Part shown: positions 28,627 through 38,820 of the stretch, one piece after another | Numbering within the stretch: position 1 is the first letter of the stretch | How the letters are laid out: each line of letters begins with the position of its first letter | NCBI RefSeq assembly: GCF_000248075.1 | Contig: NZ_BAFB01000065.1 | Coordinates: 88,598-152,597 of the forward strand | DNA length: 64,000 nt | DNA from: Gordonia otitidis NBRC 100426 | GTDB lineage: Bacteria; Actinomycetota; Actinomycetes; Mycobacteriales; Mycobacteriaceae | Direction: 5' to 3' | Made by a program: the position numbers and the translations under genes | The notes under the pieces: model-generated | Told to the model about the DNA's origin: nothing | The model's database searches: none | The model's input: only the letters and a program-made list of their open reading frames with translations

Positions 28627-29781
28627 GTGAAATTGGCACACGGTGAACGGCCCCGCGTACGGCGTGTCACGTCCGCGTCGCGGAAGGCCAACCGGGTCGG
28701 CCTCAAGCGGGCCGGAGCTGTCGCGGCGCTCGGCGTCGGTGCACTGTTGATGTCGGGTTGCGACGCACGTACCGCGATGCGGTTCGGCTGGCCGCACGGT
28801 GTGACACCCGAGGCCACAGACATGGGCAACCTGTGGACCTGGTCGGTCATCGCCGCCCTCGTCATGGGCATCATCGTCTGGGCTCTGATCTTCTGGACGA
28901 TCACCTTCCACCGCTACAAGCCGGGCAAGGGCAAGGACGAGTTCCCGCGCCAGACCGCCTACAACGTGCCGTTGGAACTGGCCTACACCGCCATCCCCTT
29001 CGTGATCATCGCGGTGCTCTTCTACTTCACCGTGATCGTGCAGACCAACGTCGAGAAGAAGACCGACGACCCGAAGGTGGTCGTCGACGTCACCGCGTTC
29101 CAGTGGAACTGGAAGTTCGGCTACCGGGACGTCACGTTCAACGACGGCGGCACCTACAACGGCTTCGTCCGCGACGGCAACCCGTTCGATCTCGAAACCC
29201 AGAACACCCGGCAGATCCACGACGGCGAGACCATCGAGCTCCCCGGTCCCGACGGTGGACGCAGCAACGATGTGCGTGACTACCTGAAGTTCAACCAGAT
29301 CGAGACGGTGGGATCGTCGGCCACGATCCCGGTCCTCGTTCTCCCGACGAGTAAGCGGATCGAGTTCGACCTCGCCTCCGCCGACGTCGTCCACTCCTTC
29401 TGGGTTCCGGAGTTCCTCTTCAAGCGTGACGTGATGCCGTTCCCGAAGCAGAACCACACCGACAATCGGTTCCAGATCTCGTCGATCGACCGCGAGGGCG
29501 CATTCGTCGGACGTTGCGCCGAGATGTGCGGCACCTACCACTCGATGATGAACTTCGAGGTGCGTGCGGTGTCGCCGCAGGACTTCGACGCCTACATCAA
29601 GTACCGGCAGGCGCGTCCGCAGGCTACGAACGCTCAGGCGCTGCAGCACATCTGCCAGCAGCCCGAGTCGGTCGTCACCGTTCCGTTCGACACCCGTCGT
29701 GCCACCGACGGCTCGGTCGGGGCAACCGGCGACGCGGGCAACACGAAGATCGCGAACTGCACGATCGGAGCACTCCAGTGA
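28627..29781 (+). CDS. ctaC: Cytochrome c oxidase subunit II (aa3-type)
   Basis: This 384-aa subunit carries the CuA centre of the terminal oxidase that receives electrons from the bcc complex. A basic N-terminus leads to a lipobox-like GALLMSGC near residue 41. Two membrane helices lie at about residues 65-88 and 108-130. The cupredoxin domain contains FQWNWKFGY and the CuA ligands in [13 protein letters not shown] and [14 protein letters not shown]. The start is uncertain: GTG at 28627, or TTG at 28633 with AGGAAGG at better spacing. The stop overlaps ctaF (GTGA). Confidence 0.95.
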   Translation: MKLAHGERPRVRRVTSASRKANRVGLKRAGAVAALGVGALLMSGCDARTAMRFGWPHGVTPEATDMGNLWTWSVIAALVMGIIVWALIFWTITFHRYKPGKGKDEFPRQTAYNVPLELAYTAIPFVIIAVLFYFTVIVQTNVEKKTDDPKVVVDVTAFQWNWKFGYRDVTFNDGGTYNGFVRDGNPFDLETQNTRQIHDGETIELPGPDGGRSNDVRDYLKFNQIETVGSSATIPVLVLPTSKRIEFDLASADVVHSFWVPEFLFKRDVMPFPKQNHTDNRFQISSIDREGAFVGRCAEMCGTYHSMMNFEVRAVSPQDFDAYIKYRQARPQATNAQALQHICQQPESVVTVPFDTRRATDGSVGATGDAGNTKIANCTIGALQ

Positions 29782-30194
29782 AAATCGAAGCCAGACTCTT
29801 CGAACTGCTCACGCTCTTCTTCGCAGGCGCGGGCGTCATCTACACCGTGTTGACCGCTCTCACCGACAACGGTGTCGAGTGGGTCGGCGTGGTCGGCATG
29901 TTCTTCAGCGCGGGTCTGACGCTGATCGCGGGCACCTACTTCCGGTTCGTGTCGCGACGCGTGGAAATCCGCCCCGAGGACTACGAGGATGCCGAGATCG
30001 AAGACGGCGCAGGCGAACTGGGCTTCTTCAGCCCCGGTTCGTGGTGGCCGATCCTCATCGCCGCCAGCGCTGCACTGTTCGCGATCGCATTCGCCACCGG
30101 CAACATCTGGCTGGCGATCTTCGCCGCCGCGTGCATCATCGGTAGCGCAGCGGGTCTCGTCTTCGAGTACATCGTCGGACCCGAGAAGCACTGA
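29778..30194 (+). CDS. ctaF: Cytochrome c oxidase subunit IV (actinobacterial CtaF)
   Basis: This 138-aa membrane protein of the size of mycobacterial CtaF has four hydrophobic segments, at about residues 8-28, 36-56, 91-108 and 110-130. It starts with GTG in a GTGA overlap with ctaC, guaranteeing coupled synthesis of the two oxidase subunits. It is a supporting subunit of the bcc-aa3 supercomplex. A strong hairpin follows 24 nt after the stop, inside the 5' end of the next frame. Confidence 0.93.
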   Translation: MKIEARLFELLTLFFAGAGVIYTVLTALTDNGVEWVGVVGMFFSAGLTLIAGTYFRFVSRRVEIRPEDYEDAEIEDGAGELGFFSPGSWWPILIAASAALFAIAFATGNIWLAIFAAACIIGSAAGLVFEYIVGPEKH

Positions 30195-30213
30195 CACGGC
30201 ACTCAAGCCGCAC

Positions 30214-30768
30214 GTGACCACAGCCGCACCCGAGCTTCGGGTGCGGCTGTGTCATACTTCCCAGCTCGAGACACACCGGTTCGCGCAATTGCGCAGGCTG
30301 TGCGAGACGGCTTTCGACGGGGATTTCGACGCGTTCGATTTCGACCATGCGCTCGGGGGAATGCACGCGTTGGTCGTCGACGCCGACGACCAACTCCTCG
30401 CACACGCGGCGGTCGTCGCCCGCGCGGTACTCGTCGGCGACAGGCCGTTGCGCTGCGGCTACGTGGAGGCTGTCGCCGTGGCTCCCCAGCACCAGCGGCG
30501 TGGGTTCGGCGGTGCCGTCATGACCGCCGTCGAGGAGGTGATCGAGCGTGCATACGATCTCGGTGCCCTCGGCGCCTCCGACGCGGGCGCGCGGCTGTAT
30601 CGCACGCACGGTTGGCGGGCGTGGCGCGGAAGTCTCGGAGTGCTCAGCCCTGACGGTTGGGTGCCGACGCCGGATGACGAGGGCGCCGTCCTCGTCCGTG
30701 CGGTCGGCGTCAACGTGTCGTTCGACGAACGGCTGACCTGCGACTGGCGGGCGGGCGACGTCTGGTGA
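30214..30768 (+). CDS. AAC(2')-type aminoglycoside 2'-N-acetyltransferase (GNAT family)
   Basis: The 184-aa GNAT protein aligns closely with the intrinsic mycobacterial AAC(2')-I enzymes: LGGMHALVVDADDQLLAHAA, RPLRCGYVEAVAVAPQHQRR (acetyl-CoA loop) and the identical C-terminal CDWRAGDVW. The family acetylates the 2'-amino group of aminoglycosides, and some members may act on cell-wall metabolites. The start is uncertain: GTG 30214 gives a length near the 181-aa M. tuberculosis enzyme, while GTG 30241 gives 175 aa. A perfect hairpin covers the region between them. No Shine-Dalgarno is evident. Resistance activity is inferred from family only. Confidence 0.85.
   Translation: MTTAAPELRVRLCHTSQLETHRFAQLRRLCETAFDGDFDAFDFDHALGGMHALVVDADDQLLAHAAVVARAVLVGDRPLRCGYVEAVAVAPQHQRRGFGGAVMTAVEEVIERAYDLGALGASDAGARLYRTHGWRAWRGSLGVLSPDGWVPTPDDEGAVLVRAVGVNVSFDERLTCDWRAGDVW
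30219..30251 (+). terminator. ctaCF terminator hairpin lying over the AAC(2') 5' end
   Basis: Perfect 15-bp arms around a 3-nt loop (GCT), 24 nt after the ctaF stop. It overlaps the first codons of the AAC(2') frame. Confidence 0.7.
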
Positions 30769-30848
30769 TCTACCGCAACCTCTGGTGACGTACCGCGGAG
30801 TCGCCCGGGCCGACAGTGACGTTCGTACGTCATGCTTCGGGGCCGCCC

Positions 30849-32354
30849 TCAGTCGGGCACGATGCTGTCGCCGTAGACCTTGAGCGTCCGGTATGCCGCG
30901 CGGAAGTGTGCCGACGTGTAGGCCTCACCGACCTCACCGTCGTGGGCGATGGTCGTGGGCTCGGCTGTGGTGAAGGTGAACTCGGGGACCTGCATCTCGT
31001 GATAGAGCTTGGAGCGCTGCAGGAGTCCCGTCACCAGGCTCGACAGGACGCGGATCGTTGCGAATCGTCGGCCCGACTCCAGGAATCGGACGTCGAGGAG
31101 TCCGTCGTCGAGTCGCTCGCGGCGTGCCGGCGCGAATCCGGCGGAGCCGTACATCGACGTTCCGACGAGAAACAGTGACGTCTGCACCGTGGCGCCGTCG
31201 ATGGTGATCTCTACCGGTGTCGAGTGGCGTGCCACCTGCAGCATGGCGAGTGCGCTGGCGGCGCCCTTGCCCACCCGGTGCTCCCATTTCGTTCGTGCGC
31301 GCACGAAGTGCGGGTAGGCGCCGATACTGGCCGTGTTCAGGATGAGTCGTTCGTCGTTGAGTGTCGCCGCATCCACGAGGGTTGCGGTGCCCGAACGCAC
31401 CTTGGCGATCGACGCGTCGACATCCGCACACCCGATGTCGCGAGCGAAGTGGTTGAAGGTTCCGCCAGGGAAGACGGCGAGCGGCAGGTCGGCGTCGTGC
31501 GCCGCGGCAGCGATGGTGGCGACAGTACCGTCGCCACCGCAGACGCCGAGCGCGGTGGCACGCGCTGCGGCATCGCGGGCGATGGCCGCGTAATCGTCGT
31601 CCGGTCCGAGCTCGACGACTTCGGCACCGGGGAACTGGGTCCGCACGGCGCGGAGGACCTCGGCGCCGTTTCCATTTCCCGATGCGGGATTGCCGAGTAC
31701 GACGAGCCCCGCACCGTCGTGCGGAAGGGGAGCGTTCACCGTGCTCGGGGCCGGGGTGGCGATGTTGTGCGGGATGATCGGCGGCACGAGCTTGCCGCCG
31801 AGTGTCGCAATACCCGCGCCGATGCCGAACCCGATGAACACATCACCCGGGTAGTGGGCACCGGTGGCCACACGCGACAGCCCGACCAGGCCGGCCAGCG
31901 CCGACATGACGAGACCCAGCGGTGGGGACTCGAGCGCTACACCGACGGAAAATGCTGCGGCACTTGCCGAGTGGCCGGAGGGCAGTGAGTTCGACGTCGG
32001 TTGGTGTGCGCCGCGGCGGATGAGCGGCACGACCGACGGGGAAGGGCGCTTGCGCTGCCGGATGCGTTTGGCCCCCTGATTGGTGACCAGACTCGTGACG
32101 GCCAGCGAGGTGAGGCCACGGACGGCGGCGCGCTGCCAGCGCGGGCGCCCGCTGAGGATGAGGCCCGCGCCTATGCCCATCCAGAGCTTCGAGTGATCTG
32201 CGGCGGCCGTGAGTGGTGGCATCGTGCGATCGAGGAGGGGACTCGGCGAACGAGCGATCGTCTGGAAGAGGTTGGCGTCGAGAGTGCCGAGACCCTTCGT
32301 CAGCTCGTGGAGGGAGTCCGGTCGGCGACGTCCGATGTGTCGCAGTCGTGTCAT
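30849..32354 (-). CDS. PAP2 phosphatase / diacylglycerol-kinase-like fusion protein
   Basis: The 501-aa protein has two lipid-active domains. Residues 1-200 are a PAP2-type membrane phosphatase with all three motifs: KRIRQRKRP (K-x6-RP), PSGHS and SRVATGAHYPGD (SR-x5-H-x3-D). Residues 210-500 are a DAGK-catalytic domain with GNPASGNGN and GGDGTVATIAAA. Such fusions are known in actinobacteria and probably convert between polar-lipid or prenyl phosphates and alcohols. The substrate is unknown. It is downstream of qcrB on the same strand but separated by a strong terminator. Confidence 0.9.
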   Translation of the reverse strand: MTRLRHIGRRRPDSLHELTKGLGTLDANLFQTIARSPSPLLDRTMPPLTAAADHSKLWMGIGAGLILSGRPRWQRAAVRGLTSLAVTSLVTNQGAKRIRQRKRPSPSVVPLIRRGAHQPTSNSLPSGHSASAAAFSVGVALESPPLGLVMSALAGLVGLSRVATGAHYPGDVFIGFGIGAGIATLGGKLVPPIIPHNIATPAPSTVNAPLPHDGAGLVVLGNPASGNGNGAEVLRAVRTQFPGAEVVELGPDDDYAAIARDAAARATALGVCGGDGTVATIAAAAHDADLPLAVFPGGTFNHFARDIGCADVDASIAKVRSGTATLVDAATLNDERLILNTASIGAYPHFVRARTKWEHRVGKGAASALAMLQVARHSTPVEITIDGATVQTSLFLVGTSMYGSAGFAPARRERLDDGLLDVRFLESGRRFATIRVLSSLVTGLLQRSKLYHEMQVPEFTFTTAEPTTIAHDGEVGEAYTSAHFRAAYRTLKVYGDSIVPD

Positions 32355-32492
32355 CGTTTCACCGTAGCGACTCGGCGGGGGAGGGGAGTGGAACCCCGCC
32401 AGGTCGCGCGCCGTCTCGCGCTTGTCACGCTGTCGGGCGACCGTCGGTTCCGGCCATCACCATCGACCCGCAGAAGTGCTGTCCCACAACGA

Positions 32493-32532
32493 CACACGGC
32501 TGCCGTCGCGGTGAGGCGACGGCAGCCGTGTG
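32493..32532 (-). terminator. qcrCAB operon terminator, perfect 17-bp stem
   Basis: Perfect 17-nt arms (CACACGGCTGCCGTCGC and complement) with the 6-nt loop GGTGAG, 23 nt after the qcrB stop. No U-tract. Confidence 0.85.
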
Positions 32533-32555
32533 GTGACTGCTGTATCGGACGCAGG

Positions 32556-34169
32556 TCAGTCGAGCGGGTTACCGCCCTTGGCCTGCAGCTCCCGCAGGGC
32601 GTCGATCTCCTCGCGCTCCTGCTCGTGCGCGAACTCGACGTTGCGCTTCTGCTGCTCGGGCGGATCGGCGACCATGACCGAACCGGTACCGGGCGCGCCC
32701 GACGAACCGAGTTTGTTCATCCGCTTCGGGATCGCTGCACCCTCGTAGGGGAGCGGGATCGCGTGACCGTGGTCGTCGACCGGGCCGAGTGGCTGGTGGA
32801 TCTCGATGTACTCACCCTGCGGCAGGCGCTTGATGATGCCCGTCTCGATGCCGTGCTCGAGAACCATGCGATCACTGCGCTGTAGTCCGAGCGCCCAGCG
32901 ATAGGCGATGAAGTACGCCAGCGGAGGCACGATGATCAGACCGATACGGCCCATCCACGTCGTCGCGTTCAGCGAGATGTGGAACTTCAGCGCGATGATG
33001 TCGTTCATACAACTCAACGTGAGGATGATGTAGAACGAGAACGCCATTGCGCCGATCGCCGTCCGCACGGGGGTGTCGCGCGGGCGCTGGAGCAGGTTGT
33101 GATGCTCGTCGTCGCCGGTGAACTTCTTCTCTATCCACGGGTAGGCGAACATCACCACGAACATCAGGGTGATGATCACGACGACCCAGAAGATGGCCGG
33201 GATCGTGTAGTTGCCGAGATAGAGCTCCCACGCAGGCATCAGACGGGCCAGACCGTCGGTCCACATCATGTAGATGTCGGGCTGCGAACCCGCGGACACG
33301 TGCGCCGGGTTGTACGGACCGATCACCCAGACCGGGTTGATCTGGAAGATGCCGGCCATGATCGCGAGGATGCCGGCGGTGAACGCGAACATCGCGCCAC
33401 CCTTCGCGGCGAACACCGGGAGGATACGAACGCCGACGACGTTCTTCTCGGTGCGTCCGGGACCGGGGAACTGGGTGTGCTTCTGGTACCAGACCAACGC
33501 CAGGTGGGCGCCGATGAGTGCCAGGATGATGCCCGGGAACAGCAGGATGTGCAGTACGTACAGGCGAGGGATGATGATGTCGCCCGGGAACTGACCACCG
33601 AACAATGCCCAGTGGATCCACGTGCCGACCAGCGGGATGCCGAGGACGATGCCGCTCATCGCGGCGCGGACGCCGGTACCCGACAGGAGGTCGTCGGGCA
33701 GTGAGTATCCGAAGAATCCCTCGAACATCGCCAGGATCAGCAGCAGGCAGCCGATGATCCAGTTGGCCTCGCGGGGGCGTCGGAACGCGCCGGTGAAGAA
33801 GATGCGCGCCATGTGGATGATGATCGACGCCGCGAACAGCAGCGCTGCCCAGTGGTGGATCTGGCGGACGAACAGACCGCCGCGGACCTCGAACGAGATG
33901 TTCAGGGTGGTCTCGTAGGCGCGCGTCATCATCACGCCGTTGAGCGGCTGATAGGCGCCGTGGTAGGTCACCTCCGACATCGACGGGTCGAAGAAGAAGG
34001 TGAGGTACACACCGGAGATCAGCAGGATGACGAAGCTGTAGAGCGCCACCTCGCCGAGCATGAACGACCAGTGGCTCGGGAACACCTTGTTGATCTGACG
34101 CCGCATGCCTGCGGCGAGGTGATACCGGGAATCGACCTCTTCGGCCTGCTTCGCGAGACGATTGCTCAT
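32556..34169 (-). CDS. qcrB: Cytochrome bc1 complex cytochrome b subunit
   Basis: The 537-aa cytochrome b of the actinobacterial bcc complex oxidises menaquinol and is the scaffold for hemes bL and bH. It is a polytopic protein with the family segments [64 protein letters not shown] and a long C-terminal extension with a charged Glu/Gln-rich end, typical for this order. Its ATG overlaps the qcrA stop (ATGA). It is the last gene of ctaE-qcrC-qcrA-qcrB. Confidence 0.97.
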   Translation of the reverse strand: MSNRLAKQAEEVDSRYHLAAGMRRQINKVFPSHWSFMLGEVALYSFVILLISGVYLTFFFDPSMSEVTYHGAYQPLNGVMMTRAYETTLNISFEVRGGLFVRQIHHWAALLFAASIIIHMARIFFTGAFRRPREANWIIGCLLLILAMFEGFFGYSLPDDLLSGTGVRAAMSGIVLGIPLVGTWIHWALFGGQFPGDIIIPRLYVLHILLFPGIILALIGAHLALVWYQKHTQFPGPGRTEKNVVGVRILPVFAAKGGAMFAFTAGILAIMAGIFQINPVWVIGPYNPAHVSAGSQPDIYMMWTDGLARLMPAWELYLGNYTIPAIFWVVVIITLMFVVMFAYPWIEKKFTGDDEHHNLLQRPRDTPVRTAIGAMAFSFYIILTLSCMNDIIALKFHISLNATTWMGRIGLIIVPPLAYFIAYRWALGLQRSDRMVLEHGIETGIIKRLPQGEYIEIHQPLGPVDDHGHAIPLPYEGAAIPKRMNKLGSSGAPGTGSVMVADPPEQQKRNVEFAHEQEREEIDALRELQAKGGNPLD

Positions 34170-35326
34170 GACTTGCGCTCCCAGAATGCGGGTCCGACGG
34201 GCTCGATGAAGTCGCCTGCGGCGACCATGTACCCCTGATCATTGACCGTCAGCGGCAGCTGCGCCAGTGCACGGGCGGCCGGACCGAACACCGGCTTGGC
34301 GTACTCGAGAGCGTTGAACTGCGACTGATGGCACGGGCAGAGGATGCGGTTGGTCCGCTGCTCGTAGAGCGAGGTCGGGCAGCCGAGGTGGCTGCAGACC
34401 TTCGTGTAGGCGAAGTAGTCGCCGTAGTTGAAGCTCTCCTGACCCTTGCGCTTGATCGCACGGGCGGCGTCCTCGGGACGCAGACGGATGAGCATGACGG
34501 GATTGGACACGTAACGCAGGCCCCAGAGCAGCTTCTCGCGCGACTCCTCGGTCTCGCCGTAGCCGTCGGAGACGCGCCACGGGAAGACGGTCTCCATGCC
34601 GCCCGAGTCGAGGTCCTCGGGTCGGACGAGGGCCACCTGGTAGGGGTTGCCGGTGTCGCGACGCAGGAAGACCGTCTCGTTGGGCTGCGATTTCGGGTTG
34701 TAGATCGGCGACCAGCCGGTGTGCCACAGCGGTGCGTCCTCGCGCTTGGCCCATGGGTTCTTGATGAATCCGCCGAGACCCGCGACGACGCCCGTCAGAG
34801 CAAGCGCGCCGAAGGCGAACAGTCCGGAGCCGATGAGCATCTTGCGGCGACCGAGGGTCGACTTGGTGCCCGAGTCTACGAGTTCGGCGACGATGGTCTT
34901 CTTGTCGACCTCGGTCGATCCGGGGCCGTCGTGACGATCCTGGACCGCGATCTCCGACGGGATGAACTTCTTGGTGATCAGGACGAGTGCGATACCGATC
35001 GACAGGATCGACAGTCCGAACGTGACACCGAGAAGAGGCGTGTTCAGCGTGTAGCGCCAGTAGTCGGAGGTGCCGGGGAGAGCGAACTCCCAGTGGTTCC
35101 ACAGGAAGATCACGAAGCAGGCCAGCGCGGAGATCCCGGCGATGGTCAGCCACACCGCGATCTGTCGTTCGGCGCGCTTCTCGGCCTTGGTGCCCGGTTC
35201 AGGGAAACGCTCACCCCGATGGATGATCTCGACGCCGTCGAGGTTGGTACCCAGCTTGACCAGGTCGTCATTGGTCATCTGGTCCAGCTCATCGGCGGAC
35301 GGCGTGTCCTTGTCCGTGGTGCTCAT
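34166..35326 (-). CDS. qcrA: Cytochrome bc1 complex Rieske iron-sulfur subunit
   Basis: The 386-aa Rieske protein has the enlarged N-terminal part of actinobacterial QcrA: three membrane helices at about residues 57-78, 92-112 and 165-190, then the [2Fe-2S] domain with CSHLGC and CPCHQSQF supplying two Cys and two His ligands. It passes electrons from menaquinol at QcrB to the diheme QcrC. The ATG at 35326 overlaps the qcrC stop and the gene's own stop overlaps qcrB, so all three are translationally coupled. Confidence 0.97.
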   Translation of the reverse strand: MSTTDKDTPSADELDQMTNDDLVKLGTNLDGVEIIHRGERFPEPGTKAEKRAERQIAVWLTIAGISALACFVIFLWNHWEFALPGTSDYWRYTLNTPLLGVTFGLSILSIGIALVLITKKFIPSEIAVQDRHDGPGSTEVDKKTIVAELVDSGTKSTLGRRKMLIGSGLFAFGALALTGVVAGLGGFIKNPWAKREDAPLWHTGWSPIYNPKSQPNETVFLRRDTGNPYQVALVRPEDLDSGGMETVFPWRVSDGYGETEESREKLLWGLRYVSNPVMLIRLRPEDAARAIKRKGQESFNYGDYFAYTKVCSHLGCPTSLYEQRTNRILCPCHQSQFNALEYAKPVFGPAARALAQLPLTVNDQGYMVAAGDFIEPVGPAFWERKS

Positions 35327-36294
35327 GTTCGTGATCCCATCCACATCGCGGCGGCGACGACCGCCACAACTCCGACAAACCACATCACCATGCCCTCACT
35401 GACCGGGCCGAAGCCGCCGAGGCTCAGACCGCCCTGGGGCTTGGATTCGGTGACGTACTTGATGAAGCCGATGATGTCCTTCTTCTCGTCGAGCGAGAGC
35501 TGACGGTTGGAGAACTTCGGCATGTTCTGCGGCCCGGTGAGCATGGCCGTGTAGATCTGCTGTTCCTTGACGTTGTCGAGTGTCGGGGCGAACTTGCCCG
35601 ACGACAGCGCACCGCCGCGGCCGGTGAAGTTGTGGCACGACGCGCAGTTCAGGCGGAACAGTTCGCTACCGCGTCCGAGGTTCTCGCCGCGCAGCGACTC
35701 CTGCGCGAGGACGGGGAGCACGACCTCTTTCATCGATCCGTCGGCCTGACGCTGCATGACCTTCTCGGTCTTGCGCGTTCCGTCGGGGTTCTTCTCGAAC
35801 AGCGGGCGAGGACCGCCGCCCTGCGACTGGATGTACGCACCGAGCTGATCGATCTGTGCGGTGTCGAACTTCGGGGGCTTGCGCAGTGCCTGGGCCTCAC
35901 CACGGGCCGCGGGCATACGGCCGGTCGAGACCTGGAAGTAGACGGCTGCGTCGCCGACGCCGATCAATGACGGACCGCGGTCGGTCACGCCCTGCAGGTT
36001 GGCGCCGTGACACGTGATGCACGAGCTCTCGTAGAGCTTCTTGCCGTCCTGGATCAGCGCGGCGTCGTTGGTGTCGGCGACGGCGACCTGTGGCTTGGGG
36101 GACAGCAGGGAGGCGAGCACGCCTGCCATCATCAGGCCCGCGAGCAACAGCAGCGCGCCACTTGCGCGGCGGCGCAGCTTACGACGCGAACGTGACTTCT
36201 TCGCGGCGTTCGGCGCCTTGCTCGAGGTGACTGTGTCGACCTGACCAACGTCGGAAGGGCTATCCGACGGTCCCGGTGGAGATGAACTCATCAT
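35323..36294 (-). CDS. qcrC: Cytochrome bc1 complex diheme cytochrome c subunit
   Basis: The 323-aa membrane-bound cytochrome has two CXXCH heme sites, [11 protein letters not shown] and [11 protein letters not shown]. It also has an N-terminal membrane helix at about residues 47-68 and a C-terminal helix near 295-315. In actinobacteria QcrC replaces a soluble cytochrome c and contacts CtaC directly in the supercomplex. The N-terminal approximately 45 residues (Ser/Pro then Lys/Arg-rich) are longer than in M. tuberculosis. Two ATG codons in tandem mark the start. Confidence 0.96.
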   Translation of the reverse strand: MMSSSPPGPSDSPSDVGQVDTVTSSKAPNAAKKSRSRRKLRRRASGALLLLAGLMMAGVLASLLSPKPQVAVADTNDAALIQDGKKLYESSCITCHGANLQGVTDRGPSLIGVGDAAVYFQVSTGRMPAARGEAQALRKPPKFDTAQIDQLGAYIQSQGGGPRPLFEKNPDGTRKTEKVMQRQADGSMKEVVLPVLAQESLRGENLGRGSELFRLNCASCHNFTGRGGALSSGKFAPTLDNVKEQQIYTAMLTGPQNMPKFSNRQLSLDEKKDIIGFIKYVTESKPQGGLSLGGFGPVSEGMVMWFVGVVAVVAAAMWMGSRT

Positions 36295-36394
36295 GGTCTC
36301 TCTACTAAGCGGACGGACTTCTCTAGCTGTTGGCGCGAACGTGGTTCCGGTGGAAGCACTCCCGCCTCAAGTCAGTTATTCGTTGCGATCGGTG

Positions 36395-37009
36395 TCATCG
36401 GATGAAGTAGATGGTGACGAATAGTGCGATCCACACGATGTCGACGAAGTGCCAGTAGTAGGACACGACGATCGCGGCAGTCGCCTGGTTCGGTGTGAAC
36501 TTGGCGAGCTTGGTGCGAACCAGCAGGAAGATGAAGGCGACGAGACCGCCGATCACGTGGAGGCCGTGGAATCCGGTCGCCATGTAGAAGACCGAACCGT
36601 AGGCGCTCGACGAGAGGGTCGTGCCCTCGGCAACCAGGTGGTAGTACTCGTAGCCCTGGCCGCAGACGAAGAAGGCGCCCATCAGGAACGTCAGGATGTA
36701 CCAGCGGCGCAACCCGAAGACGTCGCCACGCTCGGCGGCGAAGACGCCCATCTGGCAGGTCACCGACGACAGGATGAGCACGGTGGTGACCGGGATGGCC
36801 AGTTTCAGGTTCAGTTCGGTGGGCTCCGGCGGCCAACCGGCGGGGCCGGCATTGGCGCGTGCGACGAAATACATCGCAAAAAGTCCAGCGAAGAACATCA
36901 GCTCACTGGACAGCCACACGATCGTGCCGACACTCACCATGTTGGGGCGGTTGAGCGAGTGCACGCGCGAGGTGATGGCTGTTCCCGAGGTACCTACAGC
37001 GCTAGTCAC
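36395..37009 (-). CDS. ctaE: Cytochrome c oxidase subunit III
   Basis: The 204-aa protein has five hydrophobic helices and subunit III motifs: [51 protein letters not shown] and [15 protein letters not shown] at the end. It belongs to the aa3 oxidase with CtaC/CtaF; subunit I (ctaD) is elsewhere. It heads the ctaE-qcrCAB cluster, 100 nt before qcrC. That 100-nt gap shows no feature. It starts with GTG at 37009. Confidence 0.96.
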   Translation of the reverse strand: MTSAVGTSGTAITSRVHSLNRPNMVSVGTIVWLSSELMFFAGLFAMYFVARANAGPAGWPPEPTELNLKLAIPVTTVLILSSVTCQMGVFAAERGDVFGLRRWYILTFLMGAFFVCGQGYEYYHLVAEGTTLSSSAYGSVFYMATGFHGLHVIGGLVAFIFLLVRTKLAKFTPNQATAAIVVSYYWHFVDIVWIALFVTIYFIR

Positions 37010-37101
37010 AGATTGAAGTATGACGGTTCGTAGTACGCCCTGACCACTCGGGTCGGATATTCGTGGGAACTATTTCTCTTCCCGCTGGTAGGCGCCGCTC
37101 G

Positions 37102-37121
37102 GACACGCCTTTCGGCGTGTC
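37102..37121. other. Short hairpin in the ctaE upstream region
   Basis: Perfect 8-bp arms GACACGCC/GGCGTGTC with loop TTTC lie in the 159-nt divergent gap between ctaE and the hypothetical gene at 37169. It could be a 5'-leader structure or a regulator site. Confidence 0.3.
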
Positions 37122-37168
37122 AGGACCGTCGGTGGACCGAGCGTCGCAGGCGTGCTTTGCTCGACGCC

Positions 37169-37681
37169 ATGGGTATCTCGGGTCGGCGGGATCCGCCGCC
37201 ACGTCGCGCCGGGTTGCAGTTCGATCTCAACGGTCGTCCGGTGGCCCCGGGTCGCTGGGAAACCTTGCGGCGCGCGGTCATCGGTGACAAAGGCGCGTCG
37301 CGCGACGTCCTGACGCTCGCCGACGCGGACGTCGTCGTGGTCGCCGAGTCCGACGACGAGGCGGCATCGAGTTCGTCGGTCCTCGACGACTCGGCCCTGC
37401 GTCCCGACGCCCAGGCCATCGTGCGGCATGTGTTGGCCCTGCCCGCCGCGAACGTCGCGACGGCGGCGGAAGTGGCAGCACTCGACGACTACGAGTTGGT
37501 GTCCGTCGACGTGGTGGGAGACCGTTTCGAGATCCCTACGGGGCTGCAGGCGGTGGTCCTCGCACGAGTACAACGCGTCGACGCACTGCATCTGTCGCAG
37601 GAGCGCTCGCGGATGGCGAGCCTGGCCTCGAGGCACTTCGGACTGCCACTGGGCTGGCAGATAGCGCAGCGGCCGGGATGA
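37169..37681 (+). CDS. Hypothetical protein (170 aa)
   Basis: I do not recognise this protein. It starts MGISGRRDPPPRRAGLQFDL and is soluble. A middle acidic/Ser-rich stretch (AESDDEAASSSS) is followed by an Ala/Val-rich helical part ending in ASRHFGLPLGWQIAQ. There is no signal peptide or membrane segment. Codon usage looks like real coding sequence and the frame is open between ctaE and trpD. A TTG 12 nt upstream is an alternative start. A competing frame on the minus strand is Arg/His-rich and less convincing. Confidence 0.6.
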   Translation: MGISGRRDPPPRRAGLQFDLNGRPVAPGRWETLRRAVIGDKGASRDVLTLADADVVVVAESDDEAASSSSVLDDSALRPDAQAIVRHVLALPAANVATAAEVAALDDYELVSVDVVGDRFEIPTGLQAVVLARVQRVDALHLSQERSRMASLASRHFGLPLGWQIAQRPG

Positions 37682-37736
37682 ACGGTGGAGCGCGCACGCT
37701 CCCGTGACCGCGGGATGCCCGAGTACGCAGGTCAAC

Positions 37737-37742
37737 TAAGGT
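37737..37742 (+). promoter_or_regulatory. -10 hexamer TAAGGT of a probable leaderless trpD transcript
   Basis: TAAGGT lies 7 nt before the GTG at 37750, which supports that codon, rather than the GTG at 37741, as the trpD start. Confidence 0.5.
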
Positions 37743-37749
37743 GCATGGG

Positions 37750-38814
37750 GTGAGTAGCGAGCAGAGTTACACCTGGCCGCAGATCCTGGGGGCCGTCACC
37801 GACGGGATCGACCTGACAGCCGACCAGGCGCGATGGGCGATGAACGAGGTCATGACCGACAGCGCGACGTCGGCGCAGATCGCCGCGTTCGGTGTCGGCG
37901 TGAAGATGAAGGGCGCCGCGCCCGCCGAGCTCGCTGGTCTGTCGGAGGCGATGCTCGAGCACGCGACGCTCGTCGACACCGATCGGGCGGCGATCGACAT
38001 CGTCGGTACAGGCGGCGACCGCTCGCACACCGTGAACATCTCGACCATGACGTCGATCGTGGTGGCCGCGGCCGGTGAGCCCGTGGTCAAACACGGCAAC
38101 CGGGCGGCGTCGTCGAAGAGCGGCGGAGCCGATGTCCTGGAGGCACTCGGGGTGACGATCTCGCTGGGCGCCACAGAGGTCGCCGCATGCATCGACGAGA
38201 TAGGCATCGGATTCTGCTTCGCGCCGGTCTTTCATCCGGCGTTCCGGTTCACCGCGCCCGCCCGCCAGCAGATCGGCATCCCCACGGTGTTCAATGTCCT
38301 CGGTCCGCTGACCAATCCGGCCAATCCCCGCGCAGGACTGATCGGCTGCGCGTTCGGAGACCTCGCTCCCGTTCTCGCACAGGCGTTCGCCGACCGGGGT
38401 GGTTCGGTGCTCGTCGTGCGTGGCGACGACGGACTCGACGAGCTGACGACGACCACGACGTCGTCGGTGTGGCAGGTCGTCGACGGGACGGTCACCGAGC
38501 TCACGATCGACCCGCGCGACCTCGGTATCGATTACGTCGACCTGTCGGCCTTGCAGGGCGGCGACGCCACGGTGAACGCCGCCATTGCGCGCGAGCTGTT
38601 GTCGGGAACGACCGGACCGGTGCGCGACGCGGTACTGCTCAACGCCGCGGGCGCGCTCGTGGCCACCGAGCAGAAGACGCCGACTGACGACGCGGGACTG
38701 GCCGAAGCCTTCGTTGCGGCGACCGAACGTGCTGCCGAATCGATCGACTCGGGCGCTGCGGCCCGGCTCCTCGACAGGTGGGTCGAGGTCAGTGGGCGGC
38801 TCGCCACCACATAG
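37750..38814 (+). CDS. trpD: Anthranilate phosphoribosyltransferase
   Basis: TrpD transfers phosphoribosyl from PRPP to anthranilate, the second committed step of tryptophan synthesis. The 354-aa protein shows the PRPP/metal motifs [16 protein letters not shown] and [21 protein letters not shown], and the anthranilate-channel stretch [12 protein letters not shown] with [15 protein letters not shown] at 37750 was chosen from its -10 spacing. It stands alone here with no other trp genes, as in mycobacteria. It is convergent with the AsnC-domain gene 6 nt away. Confidence 0.96.
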   Translation: MSSEQSYTWPQILGAVTDGIDLTADQARWAMNEVMTDSATSAQIAAFGVGVKMKGAAPAELAGLSEAMLEHATLVDTDRAAIDIVGTGGDRSHTVNISTMTSIVVAAAGEPVVKHGNRAASSKSGGADVLEALGVTISLGATEVAACIDEIGIGFCFAPVFHPAFRFTAPARQQIGIPTVFNVLGPLTNPANPRAGLIGCAFGDLAPVLAQAFADRGGSVLVVRGDDGLDELTTTTTSSVWQVVDGTVTELTIDPRDLGIDYVDLSALQGGDATVNAAIARELLSGTTGPVRDAVLLNAAGALVATEQKTPTDDAGLAEAFVAATERAAESIDSGAAARLLDRWVEVSGRLATT

Positions 38815-38820
38815 GACCGA

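Noticed and set aside
28321..29649. A 442-codon minus-strand frame opposite ctaC
   Set aside because: ctaC on the other strand is certain; the antisense frame shows the Val/Glu/Arg composition of a shadow.
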